The notes under the pieces are model-generated. The model did not search any database. It saw only the letters and a list, made by a program, of their open reading frames with translations, and was not told the DNA's origin. A DNA stretch of 16,543 bases, from positions 1 through 16,543 of the forward strand of contig CAJUQS010000062.1 of assembly GCA_910588365.1 (NCBI GenBank), written 5' to 3'. The first letter of the stretch is position 1, and every line of letters begins with the position of its first letter. The DNA is from an uncultured Oscillospiraceae bacterium. Lineage in GTDB: Bacteria; Bacillota; Clostridia; Oscillospirales; Oscillospiraceae. Shown here piece by piece: positions 5,331 to 11,411 of this stretch. The translations under genes and the position numbers were made by a program.

Positions 5331-6179
5331 ATGCCTGAACGCATCGTACCCGGCCCGGTTTCCGGCTTGAAGGATAACTGCGAGGCCGTTTGCATCCATA
5401 CCAAGAAGATCTACGACAGCTGCCGCGACAAGGACTGCATTGAAGATCTGCGCTTTTACCCCACCGCCGCCGGCCAGGATATCCTCAACCGCGCGCAGAC
5501 GGTGAAGGGCGGCAAGGCTGAGCTGCTCTATACGTACATCAACGTGGAGCCCGTGGTCTTTAACCGGGGCTTCTATACGGTGGATATGCGCTTCTTCTAC
5601 CGTGTCACCCTGAATGCCTACTGCTCCTGCCCCCGTCCCATCGAGGTGGAAGGACTGTGCGTATTCGACAAGCGGGTGATCCTCTTCGGCAGCGAGGGCA
5701 ACGCCAAGATCTTTTCCTCCAAGCTCCGCATCGACGCACTGGACCGCCAGATGCTGGAGCAGAGCAACATGCCCGTGGCGGTGGTGGAGGCCGTCGACCC
5801 CATCGTGCTGGACGCGAAGCTGGTGGAGTGCTGCGAGAGCCGCTGCTGCGACTGCGACATCTGCGAGATTCCGGCCTGCGTGTGCCAGTGCTTCGGCTGT
5901 GAGCTGACCATGGGCGACGACTACCGCCGTGCCTTTATCACCCTGGGGCAGTTCTCCATCATCCGTCTGGAGCGGGACAGCCAGCTGCTCATGCCGGTGT
6001 TCGACTACTGCCTGCCCGACAAGGACTGCTCCTGCGGAGGCTGCTGCGGTGCCAACGAGGATCCCTGCGAGCTGTTCCAGAACATCAACTTCCCTGTGGA
6101 GGAGTTCTTCCCCCCCAACAGCCTCAACAGCCCCTGCGACTACGAGGGCACCAAGCACTACTGCAGCTGCTGCCACTAA
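5331..6179 (+). CDS. Conserved cysteine-rich protein, possible spore-surface component
   Basis: The 282-residue product has 27 cysteines (nearly 10%). Residues 1-160 look like a folded domain with few Cys (LLYTYINVEPVVFNRGFYTV, VILFGSEGNAKIFSSKLR). A cluster at 167-190 holds ten Cys, a further set lies at 227-246, and the protein ends HYCSCCH. There is no signal peptide or membrane segment. I recognise it as a type of protein conserved in spore-forming Clostridia without assigned function; the Cys pattern suggests disulfide cross-linking, as in coat or exosporium proteins, or metal binding. The ATG at 5331 is chosen for AGGAGG 7 nt upstream; the open frame reaches back to 5172 without an RBS. 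It is monocistronic with a strong terminator and a possible sigma-K promoter. The spore link is inference. Confidence 0.75.
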   Translation: MPERIVPGPVSGLKDNCEAVCIHTKKIYDSCRDKDCIEDLRFYPTAAGQDILNRAQTVKGGKAELLYTYINVEPVVFNRGFYTVDMRFFYRVTLNAYCSCPRPIEVEGLCVFDKRVILFGSEGNAKIFSSKLRIDALDRQMLEQSNMPVAVVEAVDPIVLDAKLVECCESRCCDCDICEIPACVCQCFGCELTMGDDYRRAFITLGQFSIIRLERDSQLLMPVFDYCLPDKDCSCGGCCGANEDPCELFQNINFPVEEFFPPNSLNSPCDYEGTKHYCSCCH

Positions 6180-6203
6180 CCGCAAGGACAAATGCAGCAG
6201 CAA

Positions 6204-6246
6204 GGCCCCGGCGGCGTCCGAAGACGCCGCCGGGGCCGGCTTTTTT
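6204..6246 (+). terminator. Rho-independent terminator of the cysteine-rich gene
   Basis: A perfect 15-bp, nearly all-GC stem (6204-6218 with 6223-6237) with the stable tetraloop CGAA is followed by GGC and TTTTTT (6241-6246). It lies 24 nt after the stop codon and touches the end of the convergent chromate transporter gene. Confidence 0.92.
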
Positions 6247-6844
6247 ACATCCCCCACAGTACGCCAACCACGGCGGAGGCCAGGATGAACAGGATGGGGT
6301 GGAGCTTTTTGGTCTGCTTGACCTTGTTGGTGAGCGCCCACAGCACAACGGCCAAAGCCCAGCCCTTCCAGTTGAGCACCGCCAGGGAGAAGCCCTCCGC
6401 CATTGCCTCGGGGAAGAACAGGTTGGACACCACCACTGACAGGCCCGCCGCCGCAATCAGGCCGGTTGAGGCGGGCCGCAGGCCGTAGAAGGCGCTGTCC
6501 ACGTACCGGTTGTCCCGGAAGCTCTTGAGGAAGGAGGCGATGATGAGGATGATGATGATGGAGGGCGTGATCAGCCCGATGGTGGCCACCACCGCCCCCA
6601 GGATGGCAAAGGGCAGCCCCCCCGCGTTGGACCCGGTGACATAGCCCACATAGGTTGCCATGTTCACGCCGATGGGGCCGGGGGTGGACTCCCCCACGGC
6701 GATCATGTTGGCCACATCGTTGCGGGTGAACCAGCCGGTGGCATCGGCCATGTTGTAGAGAAAGGGGATGGTGGCCATGCCGCCGCCTACGGCAAAGAGG
6801 CCCGTCTTGAAGAACTCCCAGAACAGCCGCAGATACAACATCAT
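6245..6844 (-). CDS. Chromate transporter family protein, half-size subunit (second of pair)
   Basis: This 199-residue membrane protein carries one CHR domain: FFKTGLFAVGGGMATIPFLY near the N-terminus, MIAVGESTPGPIGVNMATYV in the middle, and ITPSIIIILIIASFL. About six hydrophobic segments are visible. Short-chain CHR proteins usually occur as pairs with opposite membrane topology that together equal one full-length ChrA, an anion exporter that takes chromate/sulfate-like ions. Its ATG overlaps the stop of the upstream partner as ATGA, so the two are made together. The name does not prove chromate export: in anaerobic gut-type bacteria the natural substrate of these pairs is not established. 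It is the last gene of the birA operon. Confidence 0.92.
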   Translation of the reverse strand: MMLYLRLFWEFFKTGLFAVGGGMATIPFLYNMADATGWFTRNDVANMIAVGESTPGPIGVNMATYVGYVTGSNAGGLPFAILGAVVATIGLITPSIIIILIIASFLKSFRDNRYVDSAFYGLRPASTGLIAAAGLSVVVSNLFFPEAMAEGFSLAVLNWKGWALAVVLWALTNKVKQTKKLHPILFILASAVVGVLWGM

Positions 6845-7380
6845 TTCTTCACCCCCGCGTTCTTCAGCACAATCCCCGCGATGCCGGCAGCCAGCACGAA
6901 GATCACCGGGCTCAGGGGCGTGAAATAGCTGCCCAGTGCCACCGCCAGGAAGATAACGGCTGCGGGCGCGTCAATGACCGCCTTCTTGAACAGCTTCACC
7001 ACCGCGTTGAGAATCAGGATGCACACGCACACGCGGATGCCGCCGAAGGCGTGCTGTACCCAGGCCAGATGGGAGAAGGTGGTGATCACCCCCGCCAGCA
7101 GGGAGATGATGACCAGGGACGGGAACACGACCCCCAGTGTGGCAAGAATGCCGCCGGCAACGCCCTTGTTCTTCTGCCCGATGAAGGTGGCGGTATTCAC
7201 CGCAATCACGCCCGGGGTACACTGGCCGATGGCGAAATAGTCCATCAGCTCCTCCTCGGTGGCCCAGCCCTTGTTGTCCACCACCTCCCGCTGGAGGATG
7301 GGCAGCATGGCGTAGCCGCCGCCGAAGGTCATCACCCCCACCTTGGCAAAGGTGAGGAATAAATCTGGGTAGATATTCAT
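6841..7380 (-). CDS. Chromate transporter family protein, half-size subunit (first of pair)
   Basis: The 179-residue protein has the N-terminal-type CHR signature: FAKVGVMTFGGGYAMLPILQ, then REVVDNKGW, FAIGQCTPGVIAVNTATFIG and GVVFPSLVIISLLAGV. Hydrophobic segments are consistent with five or six membrane spans. It pairs with the gene overlapping its stop codon (ATGA) to form a two-subunit CHR transporter. AAAGGAG lies 6 nt before the ATG. The gap to the upstream amide hydrolase gene is only 23 bp, with no terminator, so it belongs to the same transcript as birA. This subunit differs clearly from its partner, which suggests an old split or duplication and not a recent one. Confidence 0.93.
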   Translation of the reverse strand: MNIYPDLFLTFAKVGVMTFGGGYAMLPILQREVVDNKGWATEEELMDYFAIGQCTPGVIAVNTATFIGQKNKGVAGGILATLGVVFPSLVIISLLAGVITTFSHLAWVQHAFGGIRVCVCILILNAVVKLFKKAVIDAPAAVIFLAVALGSYFTPLSPVIFVLAAGIAGIVLKNAGVKK

Positions 7381-7403
7381 ATTTCTCTCCTTTCAAACAA
7401 GCC

Positions 7404-8534
7404 CTATTTCGGCTCCGGCAGGATGGAGAAGCCGGTGCCCCTGGAAAAATCCCCGTCAAAGTACCAGGTGACATGGGGGGACGCCTGGTTGTAGGCCATG
7501 GACCACCGGGTTGTCCACTGGCCCTCCGGCTGGGAGACCTCCGCCAGCGCGTCCCGCATCTCCTTCCCCGTCAGTATACCCTTCTTTTCCAGGTAGATCT
7601 CCTGCAGCCGCTTGTAGCGGGCCTGGGCGCTCTCCCCGCCGGCGGCGGTATCGCCGTTTGCCAGGTTGAAGTTGGTCACGGCCACGGCGGGGATGACCGT
7701 CACGCCCTCCTCCCCGTCCTCCGTGAACTCCACCGCGACAGTCGCCCCCGCGGCGTCGGAGATGGCCAGGTGGTGGCTGACGCCGCCGGAGGGGTGGACA
7801 TCGTACTGGCGCAGCAGCGCCACCGCCTCCTCCACCGTGGCCGCTTTGTCCAGCAGCAGCCGGATGGCGGTGGTGACGGTTAAATCCGGCTTTTCCGTGT
7901 CCGGGTCCGGCATCCCGCCCTCGTTGACCTGCAAATCCGCCACGCACAGCCCCGCCGCATTCACCCCGTCCAAGGGCACGTACAGGGCTGCTATGGCAAG
8001 CATCCTGTTCGCCATTCCCTCCGGCAGCACCTCCGGATTTCCCGTAATATTCTGGAAATCGCAGGTGGAGAGGGACGCGTAGCCCTCCTTTGGCACATGC
8101 CGGAGGATGATGGGCACGGAGCCGGTCCAGTCGTAGTTCCTGCCCCAGAGGTGCTCCCCCTCCCCGGTTTTGGCGGAGAGGGCGCTGCACCCCGTCCCGT
8201 GGGCCTCCACCGGGACGCCGGCCAGCCCCTTGGCGATCTTCTTGGACAGGAAGGCGCTCACCTCCCCGTCGGAGGAGGCGCCGCCCTTTTCAAGGAACTC
8301 CTCAAAGTGGTAGTCCCCCGTCACCTCCATAAAGTAGGCTGGGCATGTAAAGTTAATTTGCTTAACAGTACTTGCGATAGAAAGTTCCCGGCGGAATATC
8401 AGCCCCGCCGCAATCAGCAGCACAGCCAGTATCGCAAGGATGCTTCCCGCCAGGACCAGCAGCGTTTTCCCGGCCCGGGATTTCCCCCTGTACGCCTGAT
8501 AGGGGTTAACAAATCTCTTTCTCTGCCGTCTCAT
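7404..8534 (-). CDS. Membrane-anchored linear amide C-N hydrolase (Ntn / choloylglycine hydrolase-like)
   Basis: The 376-residue protein opens with a basic cytoplasmic tail, one membrane span (about 24-47), then an external catalytic domain. The domain has C116 in GTGCSALSA, then WGRNYDW (R132, D135), the typical helix with TTAIRLLLDKAATVEEAVALL, HHLAISDAAGATVAVEF, VTNFNL, and RWSMAYNQ near the end. These match Ntn amidases related to bile-salt hydrolase, penicillin V acylase and C45 acyltransferases, whose nucleophile is a Cys made N-terminal by processing. The substrate is unknown. The ATG at 8534 fits the GGAG about 9 nt upstream better than the GTG at 8540. It starts 6 nt after the birA stop and precedes the CHR pair. 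The long segment before the Cys, including a membrane anchor, is unusual for bile-salt hydrolases. Confidence 0.85.
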   Translation of the reverse strand: MRRQRKRFVNPYQAYRGKSRAGKTLLVLAGSILAILAVLLIAAGLIFRRELSIASTVKQINFTCPAYFMEVTGDYHFEEFLEKGGASSDGEVSAFLSKKIAKGLAGVPVEAHGTGCSALSAKTGEGEHLWGRNYDWTGSVPIILRHVPKEGYASLSTCDFQNITGNPEVLPEGMANRMLAIAALYVPLDGVNAAGLCVADLQVNEGGMPDPDTEKPDLTVTTAIRLLLDKAATVEEAVALLRQYDVHPSGGVSHHLAISDAAGATVAVEFTEDGEEGVTVIPAVAVTNFNLANGDTAAGGESAQARYKRLQEIYLEKKGILTGKEMRDALAEVSQPEGQWTTRWSMAYNQASPHVTWYFDGDFSRGTGFSILPEPK

Positions 8535-8540
8535 CGTCAC

Positions 8541-9527
8541 TCACTCCACATAACCGTATAATCCCCGGACCGATACCTCCCCCGTGCGGATCGTCTGCCG
8601 GCTGCCGTCCGGCAGGCGGACCACCAGCCCGAACTGGTCGTCCACGTCTGCCGCTACCGCCTCGGTCTGGCGGTCCGTCCACATCAGGCGTACCGGCTTA
8701 CCCAGGTTCACGCAGTCCCGGCGGTAGGCCGCCAGCCAGGGGCTCAGATCGCCCCCCAGGCTGTCCGACAGGCGGTAGAGCTCCTCAATCATGGCCGCCG
8801 CCAGGGCGGGCCGCGAGGCACGATATCCCTCCTGGGCCAGAGACGTCGCCATTTGGGACACCTCTGGGCCAAAATCCTCCGCCGTATGGCTGACGTTCAC
8901 CCCCGCCCCGATGACCAGGGACTGGGTCTGCCCCGTCTCCCCCTCCAGGGCCAGCTCCGTCAGGATGCCGCAGATTTTCCGCCCGTTCAGCACCAGGTCA
9001 TTGGTCCACTTGATCTGCGGCCGGACCCCAGCCGTCCGCTCCACGGCGCTGCACACCGCCACCGCCGTCATGCCCGTCACGCCCATCAGCCGTTCCGGCG
9101 GCAGCTGGGGCCGGAGCAGAACGGAGAGGTACACCCCACGCCCCGGCGGGGAGCGGAAGGTGCGGGTCATCCGGCCCCGGCCGGCGCTCTGGCAGTCGGC
9201 CACAGCCACGGTCCCGTGGGGCGCGCCCGCCAGGGCCTCCCGCTTCAGGTAGGAGTTGGTGGAGTCAATCACCTCCAGGCAGCGCAGATCCGGGCACTCC
9301 CTGGCCAGATGCCGCCGCACCTCACGCTCCACCAGGGCGTCCGGCGCGGCGGTCAGGCGGTAGCCAAGCCCCGTGCGCGCCTCTATGGTGTACCCGTCCC
9401 GGCGCAGGCTGTCGATGGCCTTCCAGACCGCCGCGCGGCTGATGCCCAGCAGGCGGCTGAGCTCCTCGCCGGAGAGGAAGCCCTCCGGCCGCTCCCGCAG
9501 CAGCTGGTATACACGCTCCTTGCTCAT
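8541..9527 (-). CDS. birA: Biotin operon repressor / biotin-[acetyl-CoA-carboxylase] ligase
   Basis: This 328-residue BirA has both parts. Residues about 10-60 form a winged helix (GEELSRLLGISRAAVWKAID, then YTIEARTGLGYRL), so it is the repressor type. The ligase follows: DSTNSYLKREA, the biotin/adenylate loop SAGRGRMTRTFRSPPG, KWTNDLVLNGRKICGILTE and IGAGVNV; the last ~50 residues are the SH3-like C-terminal domain. It makes biotinyl-AMP and attaches biotin to carboxylase carrier domains, and represses biotin genes when biotin is plentiful. The ATG at 9527 has GGAGGGA upstream; the frame remains open to 9650 but that part overlaps the promoter. First gene of a four-gene operon. No biotin synthesis gene is nearby. 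Confidence 0.96.
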   Translation of the reverse strand: MSKERVYQLLRERPEGFLSGEELSRLLGISRAAVWKAIDSLRRDGYTIEARTGLGYRLTAAPDALVEREVRRHLARECPDLRCLEVIDSTNSYLKREALAGAPHGTVAVADCQSAGRGRMTRTFRSPPGRGVYLSVLLRPQLPPERLMGVTGMTAVAVCSAVERTAGVRPQIKWTNDLVLNGRKICGILTELALEGETGQTQSLVIGAGVNVSHTAEDFGPEVSQMATSLAQEGYRASRPALAAAMIEELYRLSDSLGGDLSPWLAAYRRDCVNLGKPVRLMWTDRQTEAVAADVDDQFGLVVRLPDGSRQTIRTGEVSVRGLYGYVE

Positions 9528-9560
9528 TGCATGTGTCCCTCCAAATTTTGGTCCGCGGAT

Positions 9561-9589
9561 AGTATAGCATTCCTTGAGGCGTTTGTAAA
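9561..9589 (-). promoter_or_regulatory. Sigma-A promoter of the birA operon
   Basis: On the minus strand, -35 TTTACA (9584-9589), 17-bp spacer, -10 TATACT (9561-9566). Transcription would begin near 9554, about 27 nt before the birA ATG. I see no clear BirA operator overlapping it. Confidence 0.75.
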
Positions 9590-9655
9590 CCACCAGAACC
9601 GGAAGCTTTCCCGGCGGCCGGAGGCCGTTGTATGTGACCCGGAGCACCAAAAAAC

Positions 9656-9686
9656 GGCGGTTTTTGTGTCAAAAGAGGCGGTTTTT
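9656..9686 (+). repeat. Direct repeat GGCGGTTTTT x2 in the birA-lexA intergenic region
   Basis: Two perfect copies of GGCGGTTTTT start at 9656 and 9677, exactly 21 bp (two helical turns) apart, in the gene-free stretch 9528-9852. The regular phasing would suit a protein bound on one DNA face. Apart from the two divergent promoters I see nothing else in this stretch. Confidence 0.4.
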
Positions 9687-9782
9687 CGCGAAAATCCCGC
9701 CGGAAAAGGCTCCCTCTGGACGGCCGCGGGAGGGCATCCGGCAGAATCCGCAAAATATTTCAGCGAAATACAAGAACAGGTG

Positions 9783-9811
9783 TTGCACTTTTCGTGAACA
9801 TGTGGTATAAT
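9783..9811 (+). promoter_or_regulatory. Sigma-A promoter of lexA with weak SOS-box-like half-site
   Basis: -35 TTGCAC (9783-9788), 17-bp spacer, perfect -10 TATAAT (9806-9811) preceded by TGG (extended -10). The spacer contains GAACATGTGGT (9796-9806), which matches the left half of the Gram-positive LexA box (CGAACRNRYGTTYC) but not the right half. A small inverted repeat CAATC-N5-GATTG (9825-9839) lies just downstream of the start site. Confidence 0.75.
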
Positions 9812-9852
9812 GGCCCCAATACAACAATCCAGTCGATTGGGAGGGGCTGTTT

Positions 9853-10443
9853 ATGCCAAAGAAAACACAGATGACCGAGCAGATCTATGAGTATCTGCAA
9901 ACCGTGATTCCCCGGCAGGGGTACGCGCCCTCTGTGCGGGAGATCTGTGAGGCCGTGGGGCTGAAGTCCCCCTCAACGGTCCACTTTCACCTCAAGCGGC
10001 TCCAGGAGCGGGGCCTCATTGAGAAGGGGGATTTCAAGGGCCGCGCCATCGTGCTCACCCAGCCCCGGCAGCGGGACCGCATCCCCATTCTGGGCAGCGT
10101 GGCGGCGGGCACCCCCATCCTGGCGCAGGAGTGCATCGACGACTACCTGACCTTTGACTGCGGCGGACGGGAGAACGAGTTCTTCGCCCTCCGGGTCCGG
10201 GGCGAGTCCATGCTGAAGGCCGGCATACTGCCCGACGATCTGGTGGTGGTCCGCCGCCAGCAGAGCGCCAACAACGGCGAGATTGTGGTGGCCCTCCTGG
10301 AGGACGAGGCCACGGTCAAGCGCCTCTCCCGCCAGGGCGGCGCCGTCTGGCTCCTGCCGGAGAACGACGCCTACCAGCCCATTGACGGCACCAACGCCCA
10401 GGTGCTGGGAAAAGTCACCGCCGTGGTGCGGCAGTACAGCTAG
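9853..10443 (+). CDS. lexA: LexA repressor (SOS response)
   Basis: At 196 residues this is close to the usual LexA length. The N-terminal winged helix (about 1-70) includes YAPSVREICEAVGLKSPSTV and HFHLKRLQERGLIEK. The linker has the self-cleavage pair Ala85-Gly86 in GSVAAGTPIL. The S24 peptidase-like domain has the nucleophile Ser119 in VRGESMLKAGI and the base Lys156 in EATVKRL. On DNA damage RecA filaments trigger the Ala-Gly cut and release SOS genes. GGGAGGGG stands about 6 nt before the ATG. It is transcribed alone from its own promoter and ended by a good terminator, divergent from birA. All key residues are intact. Confidence 0.97.
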   Translation: MPKKTQMTEQIYEYLQTVIPRQGYAPSVREICEAVGLKSPSTVHFHLKRLQERGLIEKGDFKGRAIVLTQPRQRDRIPILGSVAAGTPILAQECIDDYLTFDCGGRENEFFALRVRGESMLKAGILPDDLVVVRRQQSANNGEIVVALLEDEATVKRLSRQGGAVWLLPENDAYQPIDGTNAQVLGKVTAVVRQYS

Positions 10444-10476
10444 GGCCAGTCCCCCGCAGCTGAGCCGCATACGAGA

Positions 10477-10509
10477 GTCCCGCCCCGGGTGAACCGGGGC
10501 GGGACTTTT
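10477..10509 (+). terminator. Rho-independent terminator of lexA
   Basis: A perfect 12-bp GC-rich stem (10477-10488 with 10494-10505), loop GTGAA, followed by TTTT (10506-10509). It lies 33 nt after the lexA stop and before the convergent coiled-coil gene. Confidence 0.9.
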
Positions 10510-10540
10510 GTGCGTGTATGGAGCATTTTCAGCCAGCCGC

Positions 10541-11293
10541 CTACCCCTGGACGCTGATAGCGGCGGGAGGCGCGGGGGCGGCGTCGGCCTCCGCCGCCGT
10601 GGTGGTGTACTGCTGGGCGGCGGCATCCATGGCGGCGGCCGTGACAGAGGAGATGGCCTGGGCCTGCTGGCGCAGCTCCACCTGGGTAGCGGTCAAATGG
10701 GCGGCCAGGCGGCCGGAGATCTCCGCCTCCCGCAGGTAGCCGGACTCGCGGATCATCCGCTGGGCCCTGCGGCGGCGGAGCTCCTGCTTCATCCTCTGCT
10801 CCGCCTCCTCGGACCGGGCCTTGCGGCGCTCCTCCAGCTTCTCGCGGTTCAGCTCCCGCTTCTTCTTCTCGCCCCGGTTCACAGCCTTTTGCAGCTGGCT
10901 GATGGCGGCCTTGATTTTGGCCGCGTTCTCGCTGTCCACGCGCAGAGAGCTCTTGAACTGGGCAATCCGCCGCCGGGCGTAGCCAGAGGCCGAGTTGACC
11001 TCCGCGGCGCTCCTGGCCCGGGCCAGGCGGGCATAGGCCTCCAGAGGCGCGTCGCCGTACCGGACGTTATTTTTGGGCATTTTAAGGGCGTTGCGGTGGG
11101 CCTCCGCCTTCTCCTGGGCGTCCTTGATCATCTCCGCCAGACTCTTGGACTCCTCCTCCGCGTGGTCCGGCAGCGTACGAACGGTCTCCGCCTCTCCGCC
11201 CTCCTGCGCGGCCGCGCCCTCCACCGGCGCCTGCTCCTGGTTCCAGCCGTTCTGCTGGCTTGCCGCAGCCGCCTGCACAGCGATCTCGTCCAT
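10541..11293 (-). CDS. Conserved hypothetical protein with long basic coiled coil
   Basis: I do not recognise a named family. The 250-residue protein has an acidic, Gln/Ala-rich N-terminus (1-60), a moderately conserved-looking middle (KNNVRYGDAPLEAYARLARA, then SASGYARRRIAQFKSSLRVD and AAKIKAAISQLQKAVNRGEK), a highly charged helix rich in Lys, Arg and Glu (about 140-190) likely to be a coiled coil, and an Ala/Thr/Pro-rich tail. No signal peptide or membrane span is seen, so it should be cytoplasmic. The middle looks more constrained than the ends, as for a real protein. The start at 11293 is preferred: the AGGGGG site lies 6 nt before it but directly abuts the ATG at 11299. It is convergent with lexA and appears monocistronic. 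A structural or nucleic-acid-binding role is only a guess. Confidence 0.75.
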   Translation of the reverse strand: MDEIAVQAAAASQQNGWNQEQAPVEGAAAQEGGEAETVRTLPDHAEEESKSLAEMIKDAQEKAEAHRNALKMPKNNVRYGDAPLEAYARLARARSAAEVNSASGYARRRIAQFKSSLRVDSENAAKIKAAISQLQKAVNRGEKKKRELNREKLEERRKARSEEAEQRMKQELRRRRAQRMIRESGYLREAEISGRLAAHLTATQVELRQQAQAISSVTAAAMDAAAQQYTTTAAEADAAPAPPAAISVQG

Positions 11294-11411
11294 CTTCATC
11301 CCCCCTGCCTTGTACGTTTCTTATTCCTTATATCGGCAAACTGCGGCGGAAAGGAAAGAGGGGGGACGGAAATTTTTTCGGCGCGCCCTCCCGGGACCCC
11401 TGGCCCGCCCC

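Noticed and set aside
5316..6341. Minus-strand frame opposite the cysteine-rich gene
   Set aside because: Ala/Val/His-rich product typical of an antisense reading of Cys/Glu-rich codons; it also runs through the terminator at 6204-6246.
9528..9650. Longer N-terminus for BirA
   Set aside because: It would include the promoter at 9561-9589 and ignore the GGAGGGA site in front of the ATG at 9527.
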